From positions 1-21,098 of the IMG/VR virus record IMGVR_UViG_3300042731_002827: a DNA stretch of 21,098 nt; one strand, written 5' to 3'. The stretch's first letter is position 1. Each line of letters starts with the position of its first letter. Below are positions 1 through 7,175 of this stretch, one piece after another. The DNA comes from a virus. Below the pieces are notes generated by a model. The model saw nothing but the letters and a program-made list of their open reading frames with translations. It was not told where the DNA came from and searched no databases. The position numbers and the translations under genes are program-made.

Positions 1-918
1 TTGAACTGCGCTACTGATCTGCTCTCCAATCATCGCTGCGAAGTCGGCGACTTTCATCTTCCCAGGCTCCTGGTTGTTACCGTCATCCTGGGACTGATTC
101 TGATTCTGGTTGGCATCACCATCGTTGGTGTTGCCGTCATCTCCTTTTTCTGCAGCCTGAGCTTCCTTGATCTCCGTTACCGAAGCTTCCAGAGACTCCT
201 GCTTCGTGGCCTGCTCATCGACCTTCCCCTTCACCTCATCGATTGAGGCTTGGAGTGGGTCGATAGTGTCAGTTTTGAATTTCGTGAAGGTATCATCGAG
301 TACCTTCTTCAATGCGGTTTCATCGAACATATCGTTCTCCTTTGATTTAAGTTTAAGACCCTGTGCTGCGAGCTGCGTAAATTCATAGGCCGCTATGTCT
401 CGTTTGAGTACGGTAGCACCTCGCCATTCAAAGTCGTTCACCACTACAACCTTTTCCCCGAATACTTCTTGGATCTGAATTTGGACGTTCTTGATATCGT
501 ATGAGAAGCCCAGGGATCCCGCACGTGCCATTTGCACCATTTCGTCCACGAAGTCCTCGTCCTTCTCTCGATCAAAAAGCCCCGACGCTCTTGCCGCTAA
601 TACTTTAGTCATTCCGTCTTGAGAGTCTACGCTCTCGGTCCAGGCGTCTGTAAAAACTCCTACGTTATCTGATCGCTGATGGGTATCCAAGCCTTCCGCC
701 GCAAATACTTTCTTGCCTTTCAACCCAGAGATCTTTGCTTCAAGCACGTTCGCTGGGATGATCACCTTGTAGGGACCACCATCGATATTCTCAGTTCCTC
801 CCACAAAATTATCAGATGGGCGCCCGCCGTAAGTTACCAGGGCAAGGAAAGGGTGTTTCGACCTACTAGTTGATGCTTGAAACTCCAATTCAGCTGAGTA
901 AAAGTGGAGTATGTTCAT
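1..918 (-). CDS. Head maturation (prohead) protease fused to scaffold, C-terminus outside window
   Basis: The frame is open from an ATG at 918 to the window edge, giving 306 residues with no stop, so the C-terminus is missing. Residues about 1-180 look like the S78-type prohead serine protease fold: a conserved-looking His (H80, in LDTHQRSD) and a Gly-Ser segment (ARAGSLGFSYD, 132-141) that probably holds the nucleophile S135. This protease trims scaffold and capsid during head maturation. Residues about 195-260 are a charged coiled coil. Residues 260-287 are rich in Asn, Gln, Asp and Gly, which fits a scaffold domain fused behind the protease. The start overlaps the upstream stop as ATGA, so translation is probably coupled. 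The expected next gene, beyond the left edge, is the major capsid protein. The protease assignment rests on motif spacing and position, and the exact catalytic residues are inferred. Confidence 0.75.
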   Translation of the reverse strand, partial: MNILHFYSAELEFQASTSRSKHPFLALVTYGGRPSDNFVGGTENIDGGPYKVIIPANVLEAKISGLKGKKVFAAEGLDTHQRSDNVGVFTDAWTESVDSQDGMTKVLAARASGLFDREKDEDFVDEMVQMARAGSLGFSYDIKNVQIQIQEVFGEKVVVVNDFEWRGATVLKRDIAAYEFTQLAAQGLKLKSKENDMFDETALKKVLDDTFTKFKTDTIDPLQASIDEVKGKVDEQATKQESLEASVTEIKEAQAAEKGDDGNTNDGDANQNQNQSQDDGNNQEPGKMKVADFAAMIGEQISSAVQ

Positions 919-1532
919 TCGTCCTCTCCTCTAACGAATTCGATGGTCGATCCATCGGTCATCACATAGTCACTAACTGGGGTCTCGGCGAGTTCAACTC
1001 CGTCTGATCCTAATACTACTTCTTGACGGGCCATCCTCTCGGACCTCTCGATTACCTCGTTCAGTTCGTCCCGGCTCTCACGAAGCTTATGGAGTTCTAC
1101 TCCTACAGCAAACTTCTTCTGAGCAACCAACTCTCGGACTTGACTCCGAATGCTGGTATGCGTTGGCTCTGGCCACGGAGGTATAAAGGTCTCATCTTTG
1201 TACTCCCGTCTCATCCGAGCGTACAAATTACTAAGAACCCTCTTCGCGTACGGAGTATGGTTTCGTGGTACCTTACCCCTCAGCACCGCCTTCGCTGCCT
1301 CATCTATTGCTTCAGCAACGTAGACGAACTCTCCATTGACAACATCACCTAACGGAAGAATGTACGAACTGAACTCATGCGGGAACCGTCGATTACTGTG
1401 TAAGAAAGCGGCCGCATACTGCTTGAAATCAATACCATCCTTACTCGGACCACCAGCCCACAAACGAATCCTCATGAGAGCGCGTACTCGATTCCACGAA
1501 CGATGCCGGGACGCGCACAATCGTATTCTCAT
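915..1532 (-). CDS. Protein with a domain usually seen attached to phage head proteases
   Basis: A 205-residue protein with an ATG start at 1532, five bases after the previous stop. Residues about 36-108 (SSYILPLGDVVNGEFVYVAE, then Ala-rich, ending NLYARM) resemble a module I know from phage head protease and scaffold polypeptides, with the pattern YKLP-hADVhDG-hVAVPRAhhAA...YY-KM. Its molecular job is not established. Residues 125-175 are charged and probably helical. Lying directly before the protease-scaffold and overlapping it by four bases suggests that the module, normally fused, is encoded separately here. The peptide MRIRL occurs at residues 1-5 and again at 20-24, both from an ATG, so the second ATG (at 1475) is an alternative start. 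The frame is well supported; the function is an inference. Confidence 0.72.
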   Translation of the reverse strand: MRIRLCASRHRSWNRVRALMRIRLWAGGPSKDGIDFKQYAAAFLHSNRRFPHEFSSYILPLGDVVNGEFVYVAEAIDEAAKAVLRGKVPRNHTPYAKRVLSNLYARMRREYKDETFIPPWPEPTHTSIRSQVRELVAQKKFAVGVELHKLRESRDELNEVIERSERMARQEVVLGSDGVELAETPVSDYVMTDGSTIEFVRGEDE

Positions 1533-1537
1533 AACAC

Positions 1538-1774
1538 CTAACTCTCTTCGGGTAACGGGAGTCGCTCCTCCCCTGAAGGTTCATACTCGGGTATCAAGTC
1601 ACGCTTGAGTACCCAACCCAACCCACGACAAACCTCACATATCGCCCGATTACATGCGTTCAGATCTCTTCTCGATCCATCGCACTCTGGGCAGATAACA
1701 CATTCGTCACAAAGCGGGAACGGACTCTCGAGTCCTATCTTATGCTTTTTGTTCCCACACCTCACACATGCCAT
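1538..1774 (-). CDS. Small double zinc-ribbon protein
   Basis: A 78-residue protein with nine cysteines arranged largely as CxxC pairs: C3/C6, C22/C25, C28/C31 and C46/C49 plus C41. Motifs such as CPECDG and CEVCRGLGW recall the CxxCxGxG knuckles of DnaJ. This strongly suggests two zinc sites, but no enzymatic part is visible. The tail is acidic and Pro-rich. The ATG at 1774 has a good ribosome binding site (GAGG, seven bases before the start). The gene is the first one after an intrinsic-terminator-like hairpin at 1797-1823, and it ends five bases before the next start. It could be a nucleic-acid-binding or adaptor protein. The coding call is solid and the role unknown. Confidence 0.8.
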   Translation of the reverse strand: MACVRCGNKKHKIGLESPFPLCDECVICPECDGSRRDLNACNRAICEVCRGLGWVLKRDLIPEYEPSGEERLPLPEES

Positions 1775-1791
1775 TGTTTTCCTCGTACATG

Positions 1792-1825
1792 AAAAAGGGG
1801 ATGCTCTGGTCTAAAGCATCCCCTT
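1792..1825 (-). terminator. Intrinsic (rho-independent) terminator
   Basis: On the minus strand a perfect 9-bp stem (1815-1823 with 1797-1805; GGGGATGCT and AGCATCCCC) with a 9-base loop is followed directly by five T residues (1796-1792). Two A:T pairs can extend the stem at its base. This is the textbook layout of a rho-independent terminator. It lies 18 bases before the start codon of the zinc-ribbon gene, so it must act as a partial terminator or attenuator, or as the 3' end of a separate RNA. Confidence 0.7.
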
Positions 1826-1990
1826 CAGAAGGAGAGACGCGTGCCATGCGTCTACTTAGGTGTCCCCTCTTCCCAGGATTTGACAACCTCAGGGACTCGG
1901 TCCTCTATCCCCTGCCTGGTTCAGTGCGTTGCCCACAGCTCGCCTTATGGCAACGGGCGGCTCTATTAGTCCACGAGCGCCGCGATGATT
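1792..1990 (-). ncRNA. Candidate structured RNA: five tiled stem-loops ending in a terminator
   Basis: This is the gap of 216 bases between the glycosyltransferase stop and the zinc-ribbon gene. Read on the minus strand it holds, in order: a stem 1980-1983/1957-1960 continued by 1975-1977/1961-1963; a perfect 7-bp stem 1949-1955/1927-1933; a two-part stem 1915-1919/1873-1877 and 1910-1914/1890-1894 (with a competing GGAC/GTCC hairpin at 1893-1903); a 6-bp stem 1848-1853/1835-1840; and the terminator hairpin. A TAGAAT box at 1993-1988 could be a -10 element, but no -35 is visible. It could be a phage small RNA, a packaging-type RNA or a 5' leader. No known RNA family is recognised. Confidence 0.45.
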
Positions 1991-2638
1991 CTATGCTATA
2001 GGACGGATCGTATGATACCCATGGTTGACTCGATCCGCACCATGCTTTACTAATTCTAAATGCGTTACTTCATAGGGGTGTAAGCACCAACTGAGATCAT
2101 GCTCCTTCATCTTCATCCAAAAGTTAACATCGTGCCCACCGTAAACTGCCCGCTCTCGTAGTTTCTTGACAACGTCCCTATTGATAGAATACGTCTCAGT
2201 CTGGAACCAAGGGTTCTTGATCTGAGTAAATACCCAAGTATCAAAGAGCACACATCCCAACCCGACAAAGACCACTTCCCCATCGATCACTTGATGAGCT
2301 TTCAACCCGCCCTTTAACGAGTAACTCGATGCCACGGCAAACGCTTTCTTCTTCACCATGTAATCTTGCATGCTATCAAGATGTCCAAAAGGGACTTCTA
2401 TGTCCTCTTCGACCATCCAAATCCACTTAGGTCCGTAGGTGAGTGCTTTACTGATCGCCCAGTTCTGAGCATCTGGTATCGGGCGCTCATGAGTGAAGAC
2501 TGAAATCCACGTCTGTTTCTTCATATCCTCAACTACGTGGATGTTCTTCTCTACTGACTCAATGGTTCGTGAGTGGATCAATCCCCGAGAGCAAATGACA
2601 ACCACCCCAACCTCAAACCCGATGTTCTTCGCATCCAT
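1991..2638 (-). CDS. GT-A-fold glycosyltransferase-like protein
   Basis: The frame runs upstream to a GTG at 2689, but the ATG at 2638 overlaps the previous stop as TGATG and is the better start (215 residues). The N-terminus GFEVGVVVICSRG starts a Rossmann-like strand. WIWMVEEDIEVP (72-83) looks like the metal- and nucleotide-sugar-binding acidic motif (a DxD variant, EED at 77-79). GLGCVLFDTWVF (126-137) and NPWF (142-145) match the acceptor-side pattern of family-2-like enzymes, and YGGHDVNFWMKMKEHDL (166-182) resembles the region with the catalytic base. The enzyme would transfer a sugar from a nucleotide-sugar donor; the acceptor is unknown. The gene sits between head genes, suggesting that it modifies a virion protein or the host surface. 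The family call is fairly confident, the substrate is not. Confidence 0.68.
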   Translation of the reverse strand: MDAKNIGFEVGVVVICSRGLIHSRTIESVEKNIHVVEDMKKQTWISVFTHERPIPDAQNWAISKALTYGPKWIWMVEEDIEVPFGHLDSMQDYMVKKKAFAVASSYSLKGGLKAHQVIDGEVVFVGLGCVLFDTWVFTQIKNPWFQTETYSINRDVVKKLRERAVYGGHDVNFWMKMKEHDLSWCLHPYEVTHLELVKHGADRVNHGYHTIRPIA

Positions 2639-2943
2639 CAATGACGTGCCCTTTTCCGGCTGGGTACTTTGGGAATCTGGCCCGACCACTCAAGAACCTT
2701 TATGAGTTTTGCTTCCTCCTCTAGGTACTCGATAAAGAAGCGAGCACTCAACCCATTCAAAAAGTAATCCCAAGCAGTCTGAGGACCTGGGATCGGCCCC
2801 ACCTCGGTAGTCCCTTGAAACACTTCTTCAAGTTTCTTCAAGAGATCGATTCCAATCTGATCACCAAAGAGTCCCCCACCCGCCCATCGCACTGTGTAGG
2901 TATCTGGGATCCCAACAAGCCTGTACTTGATTTGAAATGCCAT
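2638..2943 (-). CDS. Conserved-looking small head-module protein, function unknown
   Basis: A 101-residue protein with an ATG at 2943, 11 bases after the head protein stop. Its stop overlaps the glycosyltransferase start (TGATG). It begins with a beta-like segment (MAFQIKYRLVG, TYTVRWAGG), has a Gly-rich turn, then an amphipathic helix around 30-43 and a helical part 65-86, and a basic tail (SRKRARH). The ribosome binding site is weak, so it may be translated by coupling to the upstream gene. I do not recognise the family. Its place just after the Mu-F-type head protein would suit a head-completion or minor structural protein, but nothing in the sequence proves that. Confidence 0.6.
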   Translation of the reverse strand: MAFQIKYRLVGIPDTYTVRWAGGGLFGDQIGIDLLKKLEEVFQGTTEVGPIPGPQTAWDYFLNGLSARFFIEYLEEEAKLIKVLEWSGQIPKVPSRKRARH

Positions 2944-2954
2944 CGTATTAGATT

Positions 2955-4928
2955 CTACGGGACTGAGGCTAAGACACCGAGAACAAAATCAATAAAGTCG
3001 TCATCGCTCCAGATCTTATGCTTGTTGAAGAACACCCCTTCCATCCCAGTCGACATCACCTCAGTTGCCCCTCCCAAATTCGGTTGCCATTTACCCGAGT
3101 ACTTCTCGGTGAACTTATCCTTGTATGCCCACTCTTTACCGTTACCGTAGAGGTCTATGTTAGCCGAACCCCACGACTCCCCCGCTCGCGTTGAGTAACC
3201 GGACCCTTTAGCAATTCGTCGTTGGACAAAAGCGTTCTCCAAAGCCTTAACGTGCTCAACAGTATCCTGGGTTCGATGCGTTAGTTCATGTAGAGCAACC
3301 GATGGGCGATCACTTGAGTGAATAGTAATATGTCCCTGTCCGCCTACAGAGCTATAACCCGCACGAACTTCTTTCCCAGTCTTATGTATAATTTTCGTCG
3401 ACGACTTAAGAGCACGTTCCCCAGTCTGTCGTCGAATCGGGTTGTTCATTACGGAGATCCAATCACTAGGTAAATACTTGGCAACATCCTGGATCTTGCT
3501 AACTCCCAGAGCATCCCCAAACAGAGCCAACTGCCCACCGAATCCTCTGATCTCAGAAAGTACTTCTAACACTGTATCTCGTAAGAGGGTGGGAGTGACT
3601 TTCTTTGCCGCTTGCTCAAAGTACTTAAGACTGCTTGTTGCAGAATTGAGTAGGGTTTCTGCTCTTCTTGCTTCCTGACTCAAAGCCCCGTAGTCAATCT
3701 TAGCTTGAGTCCAGTCCTTCAATCTCTGGTCACGTATTTTCGTCCACTTCTTTACAGCCTCAAGTTCTTGCTTGTTGGCGACCCCAAGTTTCACTTGCGC
3801 TCTTCGGCGGGCTTCCTTTCGGATTTGTGCCCCGATCTTACGAACCGCAACCTCGTTAGATCTGGCGGACTTATGTACCCATCCGTTCCGAATGAAAGGC
3901 GACGTTGTTCTCGATGCCAAGGGTACCTCTCCCCCAATCCACTCAGCAGCAATCTGCTGATTGATCTTCTCCGCAAAAGTCTTTGGCGGGACCTTACGAA
4001 TTGGTTGGGGCATCTTCTTCGTTGGGGCACCGGGCGGCATCTTTGGTTGAGGCGGTAAGACCTGCTCCGGGATATCGGTTTCTGTTGGAGTTGTATCAGG
4101 TTTCCGCGGTGCTACTTCTTCGTACGCAATCGTACATCGGCAGTTGATCACTTCCTCTGCCGGTCCCCCAGATCTGGGGTACATCAATCCGTTAGGGAAC
4201 GGTTCGTTGAACTTACGTTTCATCCGATGCTGTGCCCGATGCGAGTCCCGGACCCTGCCATCACTCGCCGTGATCCAGATCTTCATCACGTTCTTCTTAT
4301 CGAGCTTCGAATGCTTGATCGTTTCGTTGATGGTCAACGATGAGATCTTACCCACTTCAGTACGAGCAATTGTCTCAGGTCTCGACCGCGACCAATGCAG
4401 ATACGAATCACTGATCCGGTCCGTGATCTGATCAAGAGTTTCCCCCGCTGCGATCCCAGCAGTAATCTGGGTTTTGATCATCTTCATCGTCGTCTTGTTG
4501 ACTTGATCAGCCAGGTTAATCGCATAGGTCTGGAGGAACTTCTCTACCTCGGGAGCGAGCCCAGGAAACGTAAACGACATCGAGACCATAACATCGTTGG
4601 TAAACTTGGTGGCCGTCGGCTTAATCACAGCGTTGATGTTTGCTGCCCACTGTTCCTTATTCGCCTCATGGAATCTGCCGATCTTTGCTAAGACGTCTGC
4701 CGCTTCCAGAGTACCACCCCAAGTGGCAGCTTTAAAGTCACTCAAAGTCGAACCCCTGAGGATCCTAAGAACATGGCGACGCTCCGAAAGATACTCTCGA
4801 CGAAGGACTCTGATCAGGGCTTCTTCGAAACGACTAACCGCTTGATCCCAACGCCTCCACTCTCGATCAAACCGAGCAGCTTCAGATGCCTGGGCGATTA
4901 TAGGTACAATCAGGGGTTGAGATGCCAT
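2955..4928 (-). CDS. SPP1 gp7/Mu gpF-type minor head protein with C-terminal HExxH domain
   Basis: A 657-residue protein whose ATG at 4928 overlaps the portal stop as TAATG. Residues about 150-270 are the Mu-F head morphogenesis domain: IARTEVG (187-193), WITASDGRVRDSHRAQH (218-234), FPNGLMYP (244-251), and GGPAEEVINCRC (254-265). This family is a minor head component near the portal and is thought to enter the cell with the DNA in some phages. A Pro-rich linker (273-317) is followed by an Arg/Lys-rich helical region (350-445) and a C-terminal domain with HELTH at 547-551, a zinc-metallopeptidase signature. A candidate third ligand is E623 or E630 in GGATEVMSTGMEGVF. Polyvalent Mu-F proteins carrying toxin or peptidase domains are known. 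Peptidase activity here is inferred from the motif. The Mu-F call is very strong. Confidence 0.9.
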   Translation of the reverse strand: MASQPLIVPIIAQASEAARFDREWRRWDQAVSRFEEALIRVLRREYLSERRHVLRILRGSTLSDFKAATWGGTLEAADVLAKIGRFHEANKEQWAANINAVIKPTATKFTNDVMVSMSFTFPGLAPEVEKFLQTYAINLADQVNKTTMKMIKTQITAGIAAGETLDQITDRISDSYLHWSRSRPETIARTEVGKISSLTINETIKHSKLDKKNVMKIWITASDGRVRDSHRAQHRMKRKFNEPFPNGLMYPRSGGPAEEVINCRCTIAYEEVAPRKPDTTPTETDIPEQVLPPQPKMPPGAPTKKMPQPIRKVPPKTFAEKINQQIAAEWIGGEVPLASRTTSPFIRNGWVHKSARSNEVAVRKIGAQIRKEARRRAQVKLGVANKQELEAVKKWTKIRDQRLKDWTQAKIDYGALSQEARRAETLLNSATSSLKYFEQAAKKVTPTLLRDTVLEVLSEIRGFGGQLALFGDALGVSKIQDVAKYLPSDWISVMNNPIRRQTGERALKSSTKIIHKTGKEVRAGYSSVGGQGHITIHSSDRPSVALHELTHRTQDTVEHVKALENAFVQRRIAKGSGYSTRAGESWGSANIDLYGNGKEWAYKDKFTEKYSGKWQPNLGGATEVMSTGMEGVFFNKHKIWSDDDFIDFVLGVLASVP

Positions 4929-6439
4929 TATTCACGGGTCTCCCACCCCATATTCGACGTATAGGAGTTGTTTCGGCTCCGCCTAGCCCGATATGGTCGT
5001 CCAAAGATCATGCGAGCGCTCCTGCTCGAAATACTCAATGCGCGTGACGCTGCGATCAACCGCCCACCTAACCCTTCGTCTATACTCTGATCATCCGGAC
5101 CGATGATTGACTGCGTATCAAGATCGTCAATGAACGTCTGACCCATATCAGTTTTCGCCCACTCTTGGAGCGCGGTTAAAGTCATTTTACCGATCCCGTT
5201 AGGGAGTGGTGGTAAGTCAAGATCAGATCGCACTTCATCGATAGTTACGACATCGGTCTTGAGGTACTCCACATGCACCATTGCATCGCCCACATCGTCA
5301 GTGGGATCCAACCCGATCCAAAAGAACTCGAGTTGACCGATTAGTGGGTTACCCGTGATCTCTGCTATCCGGGGAATGATCCGAGTATTGATCCGTTTCT
5401 GTAGGAGTAGAGCTAGCGGTCTCCTCGCCTCATCAATACTTTGTGATCTGCCAACCATGGCCGTAGATCGATTGATGTCCCGCTCGATCCCAAAGTCCTG
5501 GGGCTTGAGATCAAACGAAAAGGCGATTGACCGCATAAGCATTTCCTGGTACCTGAGGTAAAGTCCGTCGTCCCCCGCAGGTTTGAGATTGAGCGTTGCT
5601 GGTTTTGATCCGGTGTTACCAAAGACTCTGGGGATTCCCTTTCCAACCATCTCTTGCTCAAAGAATGTCCGAAGGAGTTTTACCTGATCATCCGATGCGT
5701 CCTCACCCAGGTAGATCCAAATCGGTGGATAAGCATTTGACGCGATCTCACGTTGGTATGAAGTGACTCCCAACCACGCCTCCATGATATCGATTGACGA
5801 CTCAAGCTGCGAGACTCCAAAAGGTTTCCAGGTTCGCTTTCTCTGCATTACGTACTCGAGTTGAGAGTGGAGGAACTCTACCTCAACTTTCGACTCGATT
5901 ACCTGCGCCCATCGTGGTTGATTGGGATCGCCCCTCCAATCCTTATTTCGAGCGATAGTATAACCTGCGATAGGGTATAGTCCTAACCACGGGTTACCCA
6001 CATCTACTGGGTTCTCAACGTACTCCCAAACCCCCGCATCCCACTCAAGCATGTCTTCTGCTACCTGCCCGATGAAGGAACCAAAATCGTTGTCCTCCGG
6101 ATTGGGATTCTCGAGAACCAAACGCACGGTATCAATCGCCTCAGAGAAATCCTCAAGATCCAAATCCTCAATAACGTCCTGGTCTGGGCGTACCCCATAG
6201 TCTGACTGAGCGATCCCATTTCGGATCACCCGAATCGCTCTAGAAGGTATCGCTGACTCTGAGAACGCTTGAAGGTTCTTGAGTCGTCGTCGAGTCCGTC
6301 GTGATTCGTAGCTCCCCGTCGACGTCGATACTGGAACTATAGTCATCCCGCCCGTCGGTTTTGACTGACGTTCTTCGGCCTGGATGACAGGGGGAACCTC
6401 CAATGGAGCTAACCCATGACGTTGCAGAATTCCAATCAT
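4928..6439 (-). CDS. Phage portal protein
   Basis: The portal forms the dodecameric ring at one head vertex through which DNA enters and leaves. I use the ATG at 6439 (503 residues): it has AGGAAG seven bases upstream, whereas the longer frame from 6490 would start inside a 13-bp hairpin. Recognisable stretches are the helical segment SAIPSRAIRVIRNGIAQSDY near residue 62-81, EDMLEWDAGVWEYV, SYQREIASNAYPPIWIY, LYLRYQEMLMRSIAFSFDLKPQDFG, and DINRSTAMVGRSQS, typical of the crown, wing and stem region of HK97/SPP1-like portals. The C-terminus is basic and Ser/Arg-rich. The length is normal for the family. It is followed without a gap by the Mu-F gene, the standard arrangement, and preceded by a conspicuous hairpin. 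Confidence 0.88.
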   Translation of the reverse strand: MIGILQRHGLAPLEVPPVIQAEERQSKPTGGMTIVPVSTSTGSYESRRTRRRLKNLQAFSESAIPSRAIRVIRNGIAQSDYGVRPDQDVIEDLDLEDFSEAIDTVRLVLENPNPEDNDFGSFIGQVAEDMLEWDAGVWEYVENPVDVGNPWLGLYPIAGYTIARNKDWRGDPNQPRWAQVIESKVEVEFLHSQLEYVMQRKRTWKPFGVSQLESSIDIMEAWLGVTSYQREIASNAYPPIWIYLGEDASDDQVKLLRTFFEQEMVGKGIPRVFGNTGSKPATLNLKPAGDDGLYLRYQEMLMRSIAFSFDLKPQDFGIERDINRSTAMVGRSQSIDEARRPLALLLQKRINTRIIPRIAEITGNPLIGQLEFFWIGLDPTDDVGDAMVHVEYLKTDVVTIDEVRSDLDLPPLPNGIGKMTLTALQEWAKTDMGQTFIDDLDTQSIIGPDDQSIDEGLGGRLIAASRALSISSRSARMIFGRPYRARRSRNNSYTSNMGWETRE

Positions 6440-6450
6440 ACTATTTCTTC

Positions 6451-6505
6451 CTAAAGAAAGACGAGGGTAGAGGTGAGAAGGGAGTATCATCTCCTCTACC
6501 CTCGT
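6451..6505 (-). promoter_or_regulatory. 13-bp perfect stem-loop just upstream of the portal start
   Basis: Positions 6493-6505 and 6461-6473 form a perfect 13-bp inverted repeat (arm CCTCTACCCTCGT on the plus strand) with a 19-base loop. On the minus strand it is followed by a pyrimidine run (CTTTCTTT, 6460-6453) and then the portal ribosome binding site (6452-6447). It looks like an attenuator, a partial terminator or an RNA-processing or stability element that sets portal expression. The T-rich run is interrupted by a C, so termination would be weak. Confidence 0.55.
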
Positions 6506-6547
6506 TAGCCCCTGCGGGATCAGGGCATTCGTCTACACCGGTAACAA

Positions 6548-6793
6548 CTACTTAGAGGTAGGTTGCTGAACGCCAGAATCTGCATCGATCTTCTGCCACA
6601 TCCATTTGGCTTGGGAACCCAGACCCCTACCGATCAGTAATCCTAGATCAAGCAGGAGAGTCAGTGGCCAAAATATCGACTGAAGCCCTAACATAGCAGA
6701 TCGGTCAGGAGGTTTATAGTTGATCAGATAGTTCAGCAAAACCAGTTGCCCGATTAGAAAGTATAACAACACCAGTAACAAAATCTCAAACAC
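6548..6793 (-). CDS. Small membrane protein with two transmembrane segments
   Basis: An 81-residue protein starting at GTG 6793 with a strong GGAGG six bases upstream; the start lies inside the 3' end of the preceding gene. Residues 3-23 (Leu/Ile-rich) and about 36-57 (SIFWPLTLLLDLGLLIG) are hydrophobic enough to be two membrane helices separated by a polar loop (KPPDRS). The tail is polar. The size and two-helix hairpin resemble small phage holins, but no family is recognised and no lysis enzyme is adjacent. The neighbours are a coiled-coil protein upstream and the portal downstream. The gene is likely; a holin role is speculation. Confidence 0.68.
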   Translation of the reverse strand: MFEILLLVLLYFLIGQLVLLNYLINYKPPDRSAMLGLQSIFWPLTLLLDLGLLIGRGLGSQAKWMWQKIDADSGVQQPTSK

Positions 6794-7175
6794 GATCTAC
6801 CTCCTCTAACTCTCGCTTGAGGATCTCTCGCTCGAGTACCACGATTGCTGACTCTAGTCTGTCCATCCGATCTCTAAAATCACACATCCGATCAACCAGG
6901 TTCCTGAGTATCTTCTCAAGGTGCTCCCTCTTCATCTCTACTGCTCTGATTCCAGGTTGAGTGGCAGAAGAAAGAAACTCACCAAGTTCCTCAAGCTCAA
7001 AGTCCTCTAATCCTTTTACCAGTCTGACATCAGGCGCCAATTTTCTTCCGCGCTTTACAACGTCCCTTAGACGCTCGCCAAACTCTTGTAACGATCCGTA
7101 GAGAATCGTTAAAGTCTCCCGCAGGGTATAGTCCCTACCCTTCCTTACTGATGGTTCCGGATCATATGTCACCAT
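6786..7175 (-). CDS. Coiled-coil protein of unknown function
   Basis: A 129-residue, strongly charged protein. Residues 18-50 and 77-125 have the heptad pattern of long amphipathic helices (for example ILRNLVDRMCDFRDRMDRL), so it probably forms a coiled-coil dimer or higher oligomer. The ATG at 7175 has no ribosome binding site; instead a long GC-rich hairpin (7182-7218) ends six bases upstream, and a possible 26-codon frame (7162-7242) runs across the start. Translation may therefore depend on coupling. It lies between TerL and portal, where phages often carry small unknown genes. No family is recognised. Confidence 0.65.
   Translation of the reverse strand: MVTYDPEPSVRKGRDYTLRETLTILYGSLQEFGERLRDVVKRGRKLAPDVRLVKGLEDFELEELGEFLSSATQPGIRAVEMKREHLEKILRNLVDRMCDFRDRMDRLESAIVVLEREILKRELEEVDRV

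Noticed and set aside
1740-1847. A 36-codon minus-strand frame (ATG at 1847) running through the terminator hairpin into the zinc-ribbon gene
   Set aside because: It has no ribosome binding site, lies across perfect inverted repeats, and overlaps the well-supported Cys-rich frame. Kept only as an alternative explanation for the gap.
1860-1930. tRNA-like look (a GGTTGTCAAATCC stretch resembling a T-arm)
   Set aside because: The supposed T-stem has only about three pairs and no acceptor, D or anticodon arms can be placed.
3791-4030. 79-codon minus-strand frame inside the Mu-F gene
   Set aside because: Arg-rich out-of-frame reading of the Mu-F coding sequence.
6440-6490. Longer portal start at 6490
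   Set aside because: That start lies in a 13-bp hairpin with its ribosome binding site touching the ATG; ATG 6439 has AGGAAG at ideal spacing.
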